This document shows positions 44,842 to 56,392 of a stretch of DNA of 64,000 bases, one piece after another. A program made the position numbers and the translations under genes. The notes under the pieces were generated by a model. That model was not told the origin of the DNA and ran no database searches. It saw only the letters and a list, made by a program, of their open reading frames with translations. Positions within the stretch are counted from its first letter, which is position 1, and every line of letters begins with the position of its first letter. The DNA is taken from the NCBI GenBank assembly GCA_050084515.1, contig CM114272.1:36146001-36210000 (forward strand), written 5' to 3'. The DNA comes from Blasia pusilla (Eukaryota; Marchantiophyta; Marchantiopsida; Blasiales).

Positions 44842-45432
44842 TTATCCCCAATATGCATTCAAGAAAAATAAGGGCGCGTTGGAAATCTTATCTTGAGACG
44901 CTTCCAACGCACCAAAGATCTTAGCAAACACATTAGTACAGACTGAGATATTGGCCGAAAATAACTGTGAGAGCAATCGGGTTGAGAGCCAATTGGAGAG
45001 GCCCGGGTGTCTTTCCCTAAAGATAGAGGGATCCCGAAGATTCCCAGAAGTATTAGTAAGGGAGGAGTCTCTCCAAGATGTCTTGGAACACGAATCCCCA
45101 CTTTGAGCGTCAAATGGCGTCTCAGAGGCACGGGATGGAACGGGAGTTTGGCGTTGGAACTCGAAACCCAAATTTGATCCAAGGGAGTGGACTTTGTACG
45201 CCACACTTGGATTCCAATGTGAGATTCACTTCATACGAGTCTCGATTAGGGACTCATTGGATGTCCATCGGACACTTAGAACCGCTAGGCGCGAGATGCC
45301 GTTTGAGGTTCTTGAACCGACCAAAAAGTCTGTCCCAAGTCTTGCGAGACTTGCCCGTGTTGTAAACCGCAAAACTAGGAAGGTTGAGCTTGATAAGAGA
45401 CCGAGACGAGAACTCAGAAAGTTAGCCCGCTG
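44842..45432 (-). other. Unidentified minus-strand open stretch
   Basis: A 120-codon stretch (45204-44842) and a matching upstream frame with one stop give a Ser/Leu-rich protein with RASETPFDAQSGD and FSANISVCTNVFAKIFGA. I do not recognise it. It lies between two retrotransposon fragments and is probably part of another element; left and right borders are near 44837 and 45440. Confidence 0.3.
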
Positions 45433-45639
45433 ATTGATCCAAGACCCAACTAACCAGAGTGCCTGTTTGGATGCAGATCAGCGTTGAGAGCGTGACCTAC
45501 TGAACGCACGCTTTCGCAACAACAAGATTAACATTCAAGGAGAGTAGGTGCACGACATCGTCGTTGAGTTCTTTGCTGAGTTGAGGGCAAGCTACCAAGG
45601 GGTACGAACGAAGAAGTTGCGGAGCATCCATGTATTGAT

Positions 45640-46640
45640 CTTGAGGAAGCTGCAAGAAGAGCGAGGACCGCAAGAAGAAAAGGGCAACTAGAGGCGCAAC
45701 CATCAAGAGAAGAAGGGCCTTCTACATCTGAATCTATGATGGATTCTCAAATGAAAGAAGGTGGAGTGAAGGAGAAAAAGTTGAGGTCTTCTCAGAAGAC
45801 CAAGGATAAGACTTCTCCATACAAGTTGCAGTCCGATATAGAGACAAGCACGAATTTAAAGGAGATTCTTGAGGAGAGGATTTTGGATGCGAAAATAGAG
45901 TTTTCTTTGAGGGAAGTCTTGGGCATAGCAAAACGTGACTTTCATGAGTTGATCATAGATGTGATCAAAAGGAAGAGGTAGATGACTGCAGATATGGTGA
46001 TGGTGAGGGCTTTGGATACTGACATCACAGAAGAAGAAGATGAAGAGCTTTGCCAAGTTTTTGGACAAAAGCTTGACTTACAGGGAGAAGAGGCGATAGT
46101 AGGAGAAGCCTTGACAGAACAAGGTGAAGAAAGGCACAATGGTGGACACTATTCTCGGTCAAATCGGGCGCGTGTAACGATGGAGGCTAGAGTTCGACTT
46201 GGCTCTCTTCAAGAGTCAGTTTTGGCTCTCGTTGATCGAGGGTTCGGAGATCAACATCATGTCACGAAGTGTTTACGACAAAGGGATATGGCCAATTGAT
46301 ACAAGGCATGGATGGGTACTACAAGCAGCTAAAACCCAAAAAGGTGAACTCTACGGTGCTTGTCCATCCGTCAAAACTCGTATCGGAGATGTTTTGATTG
46401 AGCAAAATTTCTTTGTTCAGAATGGAGCTGCTTATCTTGTCATTCTTGGGCAACCTTACATCACAGCATCTAGAATGGAGTCCAAAGTCATGGATGATGG
46501 GTCTCATTATGCCCGTATTAGAAGTCAGCACGGAACAAGATCGGTTCAATTCCTTACTGTACGAGTAGATCATGAAAGGAATAGGGAGAAGTTGAGAGAT
46601 GGTCCTATGAAGGTAGAGAAGGAGTTTTCAGATTTTTAGT
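45640..46640 (+). pseudogene. gag-protease fragment of a different LTR retrotransposon
   Basis: Reads SPYKLQSDIETSTNLKEILE and ERILDAKIEFSLREVLGIAK, then FHELIIDVIKRKR (45815-45980). This is a conserved gag-linked segment I associate with DUF4100-type retroelement proteins. After a stop at 45979, 45982-46299 continues acidic and reaches the protease active site: LVDRG (D codon 46234-46236). There one extra base shifts the frame, and the fold continues in 46199-46639 as GSEINIMSRSVYDKG with ILGQPYITASRMESKVMDDG. A D-S/T-G-S-E-I-N start is usual, so the site also has Arg for Ser/Thr. Not the same family as copies 1-4. No RT follows. Confidence 0.65.
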
Positions 46641-47412
46641 TAGCACTCTTATAGAGCAGGGATATGGGGGTGCAAAGGAAAGAAAGAGTCTTCCGTTAGC
46701 AGAAGGGGTAGAATCATATATGTTTAGGTGTGGGTTTTCTTAATGTTTTTCTTCGTGGTCTAGTAGATTCCAAATGATGAATGAAATGAATGAAAAGAAA
46801 AGACGTTTTATGAAGAAAGAAAAAAGGGTTTGTTAAAATGTGAGGGTGTTCTATTACATGAAGAGTTCATTAGTGGGATGTATGAAAAAGAGGGTTTTGG
46901 AGATAGTCTTGAAGAGGTGTTTACCTAGATGAGCACCGATTCGCTGGATACAAGTGTGATTACAATTCACTCGCGTGAGTTACATGAAGAAATATCAAGG
47001 TTCATGGAAGGAGAAAATGAATATGAATCTACGGAGAAGGAAACAGATGGGCACGAGTTTGAGTCTGACAAACATCCCATGGAGGCACAAGTGCACCCAA
47101 AATACAAGACGGTGGCCGGGAAGGTGAAACCAATGACTACTCAACTACCAGAGGGTTGTGGGCCTAAACCCTAAACACTTCCCTTGTCTTCTGCAACCCA
47201 TCCGACTCCGACAGGTTCCAACAGGATTGAATCCATTATGTCAGACAATGTCACCTACCAAACAACATCTTGTTAGTCAAATTTTGTTAGAAGAATCTGA
47301 GTCACTATTCACTATAAATTAAACATTCACATTCACATTCACATTCTCATTCCCATTCCCATTCTCATTCTTATTCTTAATCTCAGTCTCCTCCCGGTGG
47401 AATGTTCTGGGA
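46640..47412. other. Gene-free spacer with ATTCNC microsatellite
   Basis: No supported gene; 46929-47174 is a short acidic open stretch of unknown nature. Hexamer repeats on ATTCAC/ATTCCC fill 47324-47379. Confidence 0.5.
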
Positions 47413-50400
47413 ATGGATAATAATATGAAGCTCACTTATGGCAGTCATCTAGTGGCCCTTCCTCAATCAGAAATAGTTCGACCGCAAGCTCGCGAATCTT
47501 TCATACCAGTGGATGCAAATTTTCTCTCAATTCGATTTCATCTCCAAATTGGAACCATCTTTGTGTCCAAGGATGTTAGGATGGACGGTACAGAGGACAC
47601 AATAGGTGAGACAGTCCAGCCAGTGATTGCAGACCGTAAAGTATGGAATCTCCTACCTCTAGCAAATGGTCAGTACAGAGTTTACGGCTTGCCTCTGAAT
47701 TCCTCTGTTTCCCAAGTAGACGGTCGAGAATTTCCTAGTGCACTAAGCTCTACATTTGCAACTCCGAGGTTAGTATATCCGACATCGACTCCAACTTCAC
47801 ACGTTTGTAACAATGTTGTACTTCCCGAAGACATCAATTGGGCCCTCTGTCCGCCTACTCATTCCTCTTGCGAGTATCAGGCAATAGTTTGCTATCGTCT
47901 CTACCCTCTAAAATATTCAAGCACATCCTTGTCGACGAGCTGCCATCCACATACGATGGTAATTGCATTTTTGAGTTGCCTCCATTTGCTGCTCGTGCTC
48001 AAAAGAAAGATGGAGGATGCTTGAAGGGTATGGACAAAAAGTCTGATTGCCATCGATGGTGCAGACTTCAACGGACTAGTGCTTCAATTCTAGATGGTCC
48101 TTGGATTGTCTCTCGCCGCCAATGCGTTGGAGCCTTGGACTGTAGAAGTCCAACATGCTCGTATCTAGAGCGCAACGGGCAAGTCAATACGTCGCAATTC
48201 TCCCCCAAGAATGCATAAACTCCATATGAGGTCGGTACGACCATATCGCCGAGAGGCCATCGATGTCCTCATTGTCAAGCATCCCCTTTCTGCGTTGGAG
48301 CATGTCCTACATACATATTTTTCATTGTCCACGACTTCAGTTCTATGTGAGAGTACACAAGGCTGGCAGTTCATGTTGGCTCCCATGCTCATTCTGTGAC
48401 CAGTGCAATTCAGAGACACATGAAGGAGGATGTGGCAAAGAAAGTGGTCGAGGTCTATAGAAACTCTCTGGGATCAAATCTTGGAGTGATCAAGTTAAAA
48501 ACAACATCATAAATTTGTGAACAATTGCTTGGAATCCCTGGGCAGGGCGAGATCACGACTGCTGAGGAGAAACAATGATGGGAAAATCTCGCATTTCTCG
48601 ATGATCATGAATGCTTCCGAAATTTGTTGCATCAAATATGGATACTAGATGGAAAGACGGCCGAAATGGATGCCATTTCTAGGATCAAGGCCAACTCCAG
48701 ATTTCCGTTCATTCAGAGATGCCAGTTCATGGGCTAGGGAGGCAAAGGATCTTGGGCTTATGTCTTCAAAATGTCAACGAGACCACCGTCGAGTGGCCTC
48801 GATCTTTTAGATCGAATGAGGGAAGGGGAAGATCTTTACGGCTGCTGGGTAAGCTTTGATATTTGCTACAAAGTGCTGAATGGATGGTTGACCATGGGTG
48901 CTCACGTTTATGACCATGTGGAGAAGGGACTCAAAACCATATTTGTGTATGAAGTAAAAGAAGAAGACGTTGGTAGTTTGAAGATGTGTTGGTTACTCTT
49001 ATTGGAGGTGGTGAAGGAAAACAAAAGACCACCTCCGGAAATTTATGGGTTCATGGCGGACAATGCACAACTTGGGTGGATTGCTATCAGGGAAGCGTTT
49101 GGGGTGGAGAGGTTCAACCACAGAGGGAAATTTTGGATGTTTTCCATTGGCAACAGTTTGTGACTTGCCTGGTACACCAAATCTTGCATGAAGGAGAATA
49201 AGAAGACAGAGCATGTCACTCTACTCCAACGCTGCAAGCACAACAAAACCTTGAAATAGGCCATGGAATGCCAAGAAGAACTTCATGGATGGTGGAGGAA
49301 GCATGCGATTGAGGGAAAGTATAAAGAGTTGTGCTCTTGGATGAGTTGGTGGATTGTACGAATGAGACAATGGGAAACTTCATGCGGCATGTGAGTTCAC
49401 TATTTCGTCTTGTCAAGATCACGCTGTGAATTATTTGAAAAGTTGCAGCTCAAGTTGAGAAGCGTAGGCACTATAGGGATTTCAAACCGAAGAAGCCAAG
49501 CAACTTGTCGGATGCGACAGGTTGCCCGAGCATGCAACCCGTCGAAAACGAACGGGTAGCTGGAGTGTGCAACCCTTCGGAAACGGACGGGTTGCCCGAT
49601 CAACAACCTGTCGGAAACAGACGGGTTGCCTGAGTGTGCAACCAGTCGGAGACCAACGGGTTGCATCAAGAATGTTGGTGCAACCCGTATACAAGTATGC
49701 AAGTCGCATGTATACAAGGCCTGCAAATAGTTCGATCCGAATGGGTTTCGGATGACTTGCACTTGGATCTTCTAGCCCGGAGTGGCTAAAGGTTCTTGCA
49801 ACCCGTCGAAATCGGACGCGTTGCAGTAGGTGGTTCCTGGGTGTTGCAACACGTTGGGATCCGACGGGGTCGCAGAGTCATTCATGGGATGCCTTTGACT
49901 TGCAACCCGTCTGGTTTCCATAGGTAGCTTTTTTCTCAGACTTTGGAGCCTTCGTTGTAGGGATTGAAGATTCATGAAAATGCTCTCTGCCCCAACAAAA
50001 GTGGAGCAGAAAGTGTTCATTCCTCCTGAAGGTCGTCACAAGCATGCCAAAGAATTTCACTTGTGCAGGCATGCCAACAAGACCAGGCAAGAGCAATGCT
50101 ACAATCTGCAGCATCCCCTATCTTCCTCACAAAAGGCATAACAAAAGGAAGGGGGCCTTCGATCTACGAGCTCTATGTGAGGGCGGCTGTAAGATCGGAT
50201 AATGAGAAACTCTATGTGGAAGCCTTCAATCGGTGCATAGCAGGAACTCCCCTAGAACAAGATGTACACATTGGTGGGGATATTCGTGGATGCATTTCAA
50301 GACATCCCATACAAATGGTGGTAGAGCAGTCCGAGCGAGACTTGTGGAGACAAGATAAGTATTTGCCTAGGTATTTGGAGACCCCAGATTGCTCCCAAAT

Positions 50401-51391
50401 CTGTGAGGCAGTAACTTCTCAAAAATTAGTAAATGTTTTATTTCAAAAGCCCTCCGTTGGTGGAAGTTCGCAACATCCGGTCGCTAGGGTGGTTAAACAG
50501 TATGGGATTCTGATCATTGAGGTGGATTGCAACCTCAAACGGTGGCATATATCTCGGAGCAACCTTGGGCGTGGACCCACTTGCAAGGCAGGATCTGATG
50601 GCATTAGGAGAGCATGCGGCACTTTCCTAAATAAGAATTGTACAAGGACTAGACGACCACTCCCTAGATTTTGGGGACTTAAAACCTTTGATCGTTTCAC
50701 GAGGACCGGGGATCAATTGAAGTACTTCTTCTGCCCAAATGAATCTTGCGCTTTTCGGAAGTCTTATCCGGCTGTCATTGGAGCTCAAGGGAATATCCCC
50801 ACGATTTGGCCCATTGCCGCACGTACGAATTGCATTCAAGACGAAGTGGACAATCTTACAAGTGTCAGTTTTAGACTTGTAGAGAGAGGAAGTTTGGAGC
50901 ATATTCGCATTACATAGACCTTCGCATTTTGTATTCAACCCAAGATTGATGTAAATATGTATCTGGAGAAGGTGGATGATTTCAATCCACTATTTCTGTT
51001 TGAGGCTAGAAATGGGATGAAGAGAAACAGAATGTGTAGGCCAACGGTGGAGAGAGAAAAGCAAATTGCATCAGCTCGGGAGGCAAAAATGGAGATCATC
51101 GCCACGAAAGAAGTCCAGAGTGGCAATGGAATAGGAAGGATGTATTGGGTCACGAACAACACTGTAAATTCAAGTGTCACAGGGATGTATGTGGTGCACA
51201 TCTACTCCCTTCCCACATGTTCATGTGATGACTTTGTCCTAAGAGAGACGAGTAGGAAAAGGTATTTCCGTTGTAAGCACATGTTATATGTGTTGCTTGT
51301 AGTTTTAAGAGAGTCGGAGGTAGGAGTAGGAATCCACCAACCAATTCTGTCCCTCAAAGAATTGCGAAGTATTTTAAACAAACCACTTTGA
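47413..51391 (+). pseudogene. Mutator-like (MULE) transposase with SWIM finger, broken
   Basis: A chain of open pieces in shifting frames: 47413-48024, 47838-48218, 48771-49163, 50063-50917 and 50957-51391. Near 48050-48180 a Cys/His segment (SDCHRWC, CVGALDCRSPTCSYL) looks like the zinc part before the transposase. 48771-49163 holds YDHVEKGLKTIF and GFMADNAQLGWIAIREAFG, the D-x-A-x-x-x-x-A-I form of the MULE core with its Asp. 51180-51290 is a SWIM zinc finger: YSLPTCSCDDF, then FRCKHMLYVLL (C-x-C ... C-x-H). MULE enzymes cut and paste DNA elements. At least four frame changes and several stops; terminal inverted repeats were not found. The 50063-50917 piece is long and open with no name. 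Confidence 0.6.
49496..49915. repeat. Cluster of ~36-bp stem-loop repeats
   Basis: Units of the form GCAACCCGTCGGAAACGGAC then GGGTTGC occur about five times head to tail at 49496-49672 and again near 49797, 49839 and 49897. Each unit is an imperfect inverted repeat, the arms GCAACCCGTC and GACGGGTTGC flanking a short loop. In one frame it reads as a repeated CNPSETDGL-like peptide. A further arm pair is near 51568-51597. It lies inside the broken transposase. Confidence 0.85.
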
Positions 51392-51399
51392 GGATGCAA

Positions 51400-51840
51400 A
51401 ATAAGGTTTTAGATTGTACTTTCATTTTTCGAGAACCTTCGCTTTGACCTTGAACTCTATTCAGCCCAGGGCAAATGATAGATTTTTTCTATACCTTGGA
51501 TGGAAAAAATGATTGGTTCCACACTTATGATTCCACTGATTTTTCAGTTTTCTAAATTTTGTGCAATTTGCAACTCGTCGGACTCAGATGGGTTGCCAAA
51601 ATATGGAAGAGGAAAAAAAACTTGTGGGAGTGCTTAAGAATTGAGCAGAAAAGTGCAAAAAAAGTCGTACAAAAAGTTTCCTCTCTTCAACCCAACGGAA
51701 ACTCTCTTCAAATCACAGGAAACTCTCTTAAAAAAAAGTATCTCTTTCGGTTGAAGGTAGATTCCTCTCTCCTCTCTTCCTCTCGTTCTCTCTCCTCTCT
51801 CCTCTCTTCCTCTCTTCCTCTCCTCTTACCGCACCTTTGA
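51400..51840. other. Spacer ending in a CCTCT-rich pyrimidine tract
   Basis: No gene; 51764-51836 is nearly pure pyrimidine with CTCTCCTCTCTTCCTCTC repeats, just left of the gag fragment of copy 3. Confidence 0.7.
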
Positions 51841-51981
51841 GCTCAAGGAGGATACTGGGAGGCCATGCAGTAGAGACCTACGCGTTCATATATCGTTCAG
51901 TAGTAGCCGCCTACGATTACTTATTGGTCGTGTGATGGAGCCCATCATCAGTGTGATTGCACTTGTTAGGGTTATGGACGT

Positions 51982-52242
51982 GTGCCTCAGTATGGCAGAG
52001 GAGATGGTGGTGCACCAGGAGGTTATCAGTGTGACTATTGTCACAGGTATGGTCATACACGCGCTGAGTGTTTCACTTTACATCTTGAGTTACGTCCGGA
52101 CCGAGGGCTAGAGAGGGCACCAAAGCGAGAAGCCGGTCCGGGTGGGCCTAGAGATTGTGCACCAGGTGATCCCGTTGGGGGCGAGGAGCTAGAGTTGCCC
52201 GATCAAGTGCTGATTGGCATGGTAAGAGTTATGAGGAGTTAG
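51982..52242 (+). pseudogene. gag zinc-knuckle fragment, copy 3
   Basis: An open stretch of 86 codons with YQCDYCHRYGHTRAECFTL, a C-x2-C-x4-H-x4-C nucleocapsid knuckle at 52030-52071. It would bind element RNA during packaging. Gly/Pro-rich residues on both sides are usual for gag. Copy 4 has the same knuckle at 61481-61522. Confidence 0.85.
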
Positions 52243-52559
52243 TGCTAGGATGGCATGCGTCAGCCTATTTGGGCTTGTTGGCTATGGAAAGCCAGAAGTC
52301 TAAGACTTCGATGGTAAGGTCTAATGGAGAGTCCTTAGATCCAGAGGCTAGTGAGGAGACGATAGGTGTCCGAGATATTCACGACGATGGAGTAGTCTTG
52401 GAGTACCTGCGTACTAGCAGGGTTGCAAGCACAGTGGGTGCTAGAGAGGCAGATCGGATCCTATAGCGAGCCAGATGATTCTAGTGGGAGGAGATACGTA
52501 TGTTGCGAGTGTGGGAGGATGGTAGAGTGCGTGAAGTGCCTCATCCTTTGTAGAGAGCA

Positions 52560-53100
52560 CGTTTGGTACGTCATGACTACTAGGAGTTGGGTCATTTTGG
52601 AATGAAGCGGACGTACAACTTGCTCCATATTCAATATTGGTGGCGAGGCATGCAGATTGACTTTCAGCTGTTTGTTACCAAATTCATGGTGTGTGATCGA
52701 GTCCAAGCATCATTCAATGCTCTGCTTCCACATTTGCATCCACTTCTGATCATGGGTTTAGGTTATAGATGGAGTTTGGATTCTACAGTACCTTTGCCTT
52801 TGATGGAGCGTCATAGTCGTTATGTGTTGGTGATGGTCAGCACTTCTTGAAGTGGATAAAGTTGGTTGGATTTCCAGACAAAGATAGTGAGGGAGTAGCC
52901 TATGCCTTCCTAGATCGAAAGCTGAGTCATTACGGCGTACCAACTGAGGTGTTGACAGACCACCGTCTGAGTTCCGCAGGGAGTTTCAGACCTTGTGTGA
53001 TCAGGCACAAATCGACCACCGCACTACTTTGCGAGATCATCTTGAGGCGGATGGACTAGCGGAGGGGGTTGTGTAAACGTTGAAGAGAGGACTACGCAAG
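52560..53100 (+). pseudogene. Ty3 integrase, copy 3
   Basis: HHCC part: ELGHFGMKRTYNLLHIQYWW to FVTKFMVCDRV (52575-52700), with both His and the C-x2-C intact apart from a Thr-Lys in the linker. Core: WSLDSTVPLPLMERHSRYVL (Asp at about 52778), then a frameshift near 52840, VLTDH near 52953-52967 with the D kept, and ADGLAEGVV near 53050-53070 where the catalytic Glu region reads GLAEG. Several stops. Same family as copy 1, more decayed. Confidence 0.85.
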
Positions 53101-53733
53101 TATGGCTTGCAAAGAGGTCACCTAGGAGATTGGGACTTCTAGTTGCCGTGGTTGGCGATGGGATACAGATTCAACATGCATGCATCCTTAGCGTCTTTCT
53201 CACAATACTTGTTCCTTTATGGCCGAGAGCCAAATTTACATGCGGCCATTTGTTGAGATGTTGGTGAGGTATTGAACCTTGATGACCCTGACGTATAGAT
53301 GCGAGCATGTTCTCACAGGGCTGAGTTATTTTGGAGAGTGATGCCCACGGCGTTTGAGAACTTGGCAATTGCGCAACATCGGGATACGTTGAGGTATGCG
53401 ACTATTCGGGGAGGTGGCTATTGACCTACTATCCAGAGATTTCATCAGGGAGACTATATCTATTTGCAACAGACAGCACACATGATGTTGGATGTGATTG
53501 CAGGGTGCACCATCTTGAGAGTGCCTAAGGTTTTACCATCCGGTGTTCTCTAATTGGAGAGACGCGATGGTATGGTTTGGAAGGACCATGTGCGTAACTA
53601 TGTGCCATGTCATCTTCCAAACATTGAAGGTACAGTTGATCCAAGCTTAGTAGTAGTTCTTGCAGACTTGCGTTGTATGTTGTGTGGTTTTCTCATGGTT
53701 CATCCACTATGCTAGTCTATGATGGATGTTCGA

Positions 53734-54046
53734 TGTGGAAAACTGTTAAACAAGCATAATTGGTGGAAAACGGCTCTCTCAAACACACACACACCACCAT
53801 GCAAAAAGAAATTTGCAATGAAAAAATGAATGGAGGTTGATCCTCTTCTCACTTATATAGGATATGTACAAGCAATCCTAACTCTATCCTTAACCATAAT
53901 CTCAAGTTAGACTAATTGTGATTTACTAACCCTAGTTAAGATAATCGTGCTTAACTGACTAACCAAAATTAAGCTTCCCTACTTCGTGTGAGTACCAAAT
54001 ATAGCAGTTCAGATGTCTCATGAGCTTGACTGTAACTCAATCTTAA
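53734..54046 (-). repeat. 3' LTR of the TRIM
   Basis: Matches 54556-54867 along its length, including an AC-rich run (ACACACACAC) and TATATAGGATATGTACAAGCAA. Right border uncertain by a few bases. Confidence 0.85.
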
Positions 54047-54543
54047 AAGATTTCACTCAAAAAAACGTAATTTCAGGCTTTCTATCGCTCCAATTGAAGC
54101 ATAGACCACTCCTACATAGAAATTGACCTGAAATTTTCCAAAATTGATCAAATGTATAAGAGAACTAGTCGAAATTGGCCCGTAGAGCAAACTGCACAAC
54201 TTTTCTTCACTAATTGCACTTTCCTATACTGAAATTGCTATCGCATGAGCTCAAAGTGTCCAAATTGAGCGATTTTGGGTGAGTTGGAAAGCTCTTGACG
54301 AGCTCTACAAGATGGCCAGAATAATCTTTTTACATTGTTCTAGTCTAAGCGGACCCAGATGGTTGAATCGACGGGGAAAGCCCTAAAAAACGCCTCCAAC
54401 GTTTTATCACCCTCAAAGCTCCACTTGAAATCTGCACCCACTGAGCTCTGAATAAAATTTCCTTCTCCCAAATTGAAATTGTGCCTTCTCTTGCCTCGCT
54501 TCTCTCTTCAAACAACAAGAATTTCAACTGATGTTCTCCTCCC

Positions 54544-54555
54544 GCTCTGATACCA
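54544..54555 (-). other. Initiator tRNA-Met primer-binding site
   Basis: Minus strand TGGTATCAGAGC, complementary to the 3' end of plant initiator tRNA-Met, directly adjoining the LTR. Confidence 0.9.
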
Positions 54556-54867
54556 TGTGGAAAACTACTAAAGAAGCATAACTAATGGAAAACGGCTCTC
54601 ACACACACACATCACCATGAAGAACAAAATTTTCAATGAGAGAATGAGTGGAGGCTGGTCCTCTTCTCAATTATATAGGATATGTACAAGCAACCCTAAC
54701 CCTACCCTTAACCATAGTCTCGAGTTAGACTAATTGTGATTTACTAACCCTAGTTAAGATAATCGTGCTTAACTGACTAACCAAGATTAAGCTTCCCTAC
54801 TTCGTCTGAGTAACAAATATACCAGTTCACGTGTCTCATGAGCTTGATTGTAACTAAATCTTCAATA
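54556..54867 (-). repeat. 5' LTR of the TRIM
   Basis: Lies next to the primer-binding site on the minus strand, so it is the 5' LTR. On that strand it ends GTTTTCCACA. Confidence 0.85.
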
Positions 54868-55130
54868 TTCAAGAGAATGGCATATGACATGTTTGACGCC
54901 ACCTCTCACTAGAGTTCCTCAAGGACGATGGATGTGTCCCAGATGTACATAGAGTAGGTAGTTCTACATTTTGACTTGTGTCTGTGATATGGATGACAAG
55001 AAGGCAACTAACGATCGGGCCACATGAGCACCCATCTTTCTTGCTCTTAGCGTTCAAGAGATGTATGTCATGGTAGGTAGGGATAGATGGCTATCTAGAG
55101 TTAAAGGGACCTAACCACCAACTAGGGGGG

Positions 55131-55909
55131 CGATTGGAGATATTTTGGTACTTTTTGTCTCGATGTTTGGATATCATGAGTTAGCATGGGATCATGTGTG
55201 TTTGTGTGTGTCTTCGGTGACAGCTATGTATGTTATGTAGCGATGTGTATACGCACGACATCTGTCACGTCTTTTAGGATAGATCGGTGAGATCTAGTAG
55301 AGCGCCTTCGCCAAAAGTGGAGGACATGCTCAAGAGGTCGAGGATGACCTACTGAGGCCTTGGGAAACCTGAGAGACTAGGTCTTCCCTTCTTTCCGACT
55401 CATTTAGAGCCATATTGAGGAACTTACTATTTTAGGTAAGTACCATTTTGAGTATATGATCGAAATTTATATTTTTGGTAAGTGGTCCTTGATCTCCTAC
55501 ATCAGATCAAGAGCCAAGGAGGTGACTTTGGAGCATAAGTTACAATGGAGAGAGCTTGGGAGAGGGGAGGGATATACTTGAAGGAGAGAGAGCTTGAAAG
55601 CTCATTCTCTCTTTGTTGAACCTCTTGGCATGGCGCGGCGGAGTAATGGTCTTGCTTGTCTTGTGTGTGTAACCCAAGCCTCTCATTAGGAGAGTGGGTT
55701 TGGTTTGACATTGAGAGAGACATATGAGAATGCACACATGTGAGAACTATAGTGTTGTGAAAGAGATTGGATCTTATTTTAATTGGAGATATTTTGGTAC
55801 TTCTCGTCTCGTTGTTTGGATGCTATGAGTTAGCATGGGATCGTGGGTGTTTGTGTGTGTGTTCGGTGACAGGGGTATATGTTGTGTAGCACTATGTACG
55901 TGCACAACA
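55131..55909 (+). repeat. LTR-like DNA of copy 3: U3-like module, body, second U3-like module
   Basis: Same arrangement as 6008-6771. First TGGAGATATTTTGG module 55136-55260, body 55262-55783 (TGTCACGTCTTTTAGG to GGATCTTATTTTA), second module 55786-55909 ending GCACAACA. That two separate copies have the same triple structure means it is a property of the LTR and not a chance rearrangement. Confidence 0.65.
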
Positions 55910-56328
55910 ATCCTTTTGTAAGCTCCATGTTTTTTATGGGTGCTTAGGGACTATTCCCAAGTTCCAAAAAATGGAGAGATCAAGAGACTAATACTAGGAC
56001 ACTAATCTTTCAATAAATTTGTAAGGAAAATTTGAAAAAAAATAATTTGCTTAATGCCACAATCATTTTAGTCTACAATGTAATTGTCAAGGATAACGTG
56101 CGCATGCATGTTTTGCTTCACGATATTCATACACTCATAAAACCAAATACCACACGAAAGCATAGAATCAAGACATACAAAATATCATGTATCCGAAAAA
56201 ATCTTTAATAAATAAGAAATAAGATCTTTCTTTCTTTCTCCCTTATGAAACTAAATCCACTTTGATGGTGAGAGCTTTGGATTACTCATAAGGAGATAAG
56301 AAGGTTCAACAAAGAGAAATGAGATATC

Positions 56329-56392
<64 letters not shown>

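Larger units (their letters stand above)
53734..54867 (-). mobile_element. TRIM-like miniature LTR retrotransposon, minus strand
   Basis: Two direct repeats of about 311 bases (53734-54046 and 54556-54867) flank about 510 non-coding bases. Both begin TGTGGAAAACT on the plus strand. Directly left of the right-hand repeat is GCTCTGATACCA (54544-54555). On the minus strand this is TGGTATCAGAGC touching the LTR end, the primer-binding site for initiator tRNA-Met. So the element reads on the minus strand. TTCGA (53729-53733) and TTCAA (54868-54872) are a 5-bp target duplication with one change. No coding capacity, about 1.13 kb: a TRIM. LTRs are about 90 percent alike by eye. Confidence 0.88.
53340..54960 (+). 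pseudogene. C-terminal PHD region of copy 3, interrupted
   Basis: The segment matches 5350-5820 of copy 1. The first PHD pair is intact (CMLCGF, about 53672-53690), then the second pair is damaged (VYDGC) and the sequence is broken at 53733 by an inserted element. It resumes at 54873 with the HMTCLTPP-like part and ends RWMCPRC at 54930-54950. Removing the insert restores the order but not the frame. It shows the finger was part of the family before the insertion. Confidence 0.8.
51840..55258 (+). mobile_element. Ty3 copy 3: gag zinc knuckle joined to spacer-integrase-PHD, split by a miniature retrotransposon
   Basis: Gag (zinc knuckle 52030-52071) is followed without protease, DNMT or RT by the acidic spacer (52230-52470), integrase (52560-53070) and the C-terminal PHD region (53340-53730 and 54873-54955). 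The deletion joint is near 52215-52240, where PDQVLIGM changes to the RH spacer. The PHD codons are interrupted by the element at 53734-54867. A purine tract CTAGGGGGGCG (about 55121-55130) and LTR DNA follow. Many stops; deletion derivative. Confidence 0.88.

Noticed and set aside
49496-49760. Repeat cluster as a bacterial-type integron or REP element
   Set aside because: Context is a plant transposase remnant; hairpin shape alone does not support it.
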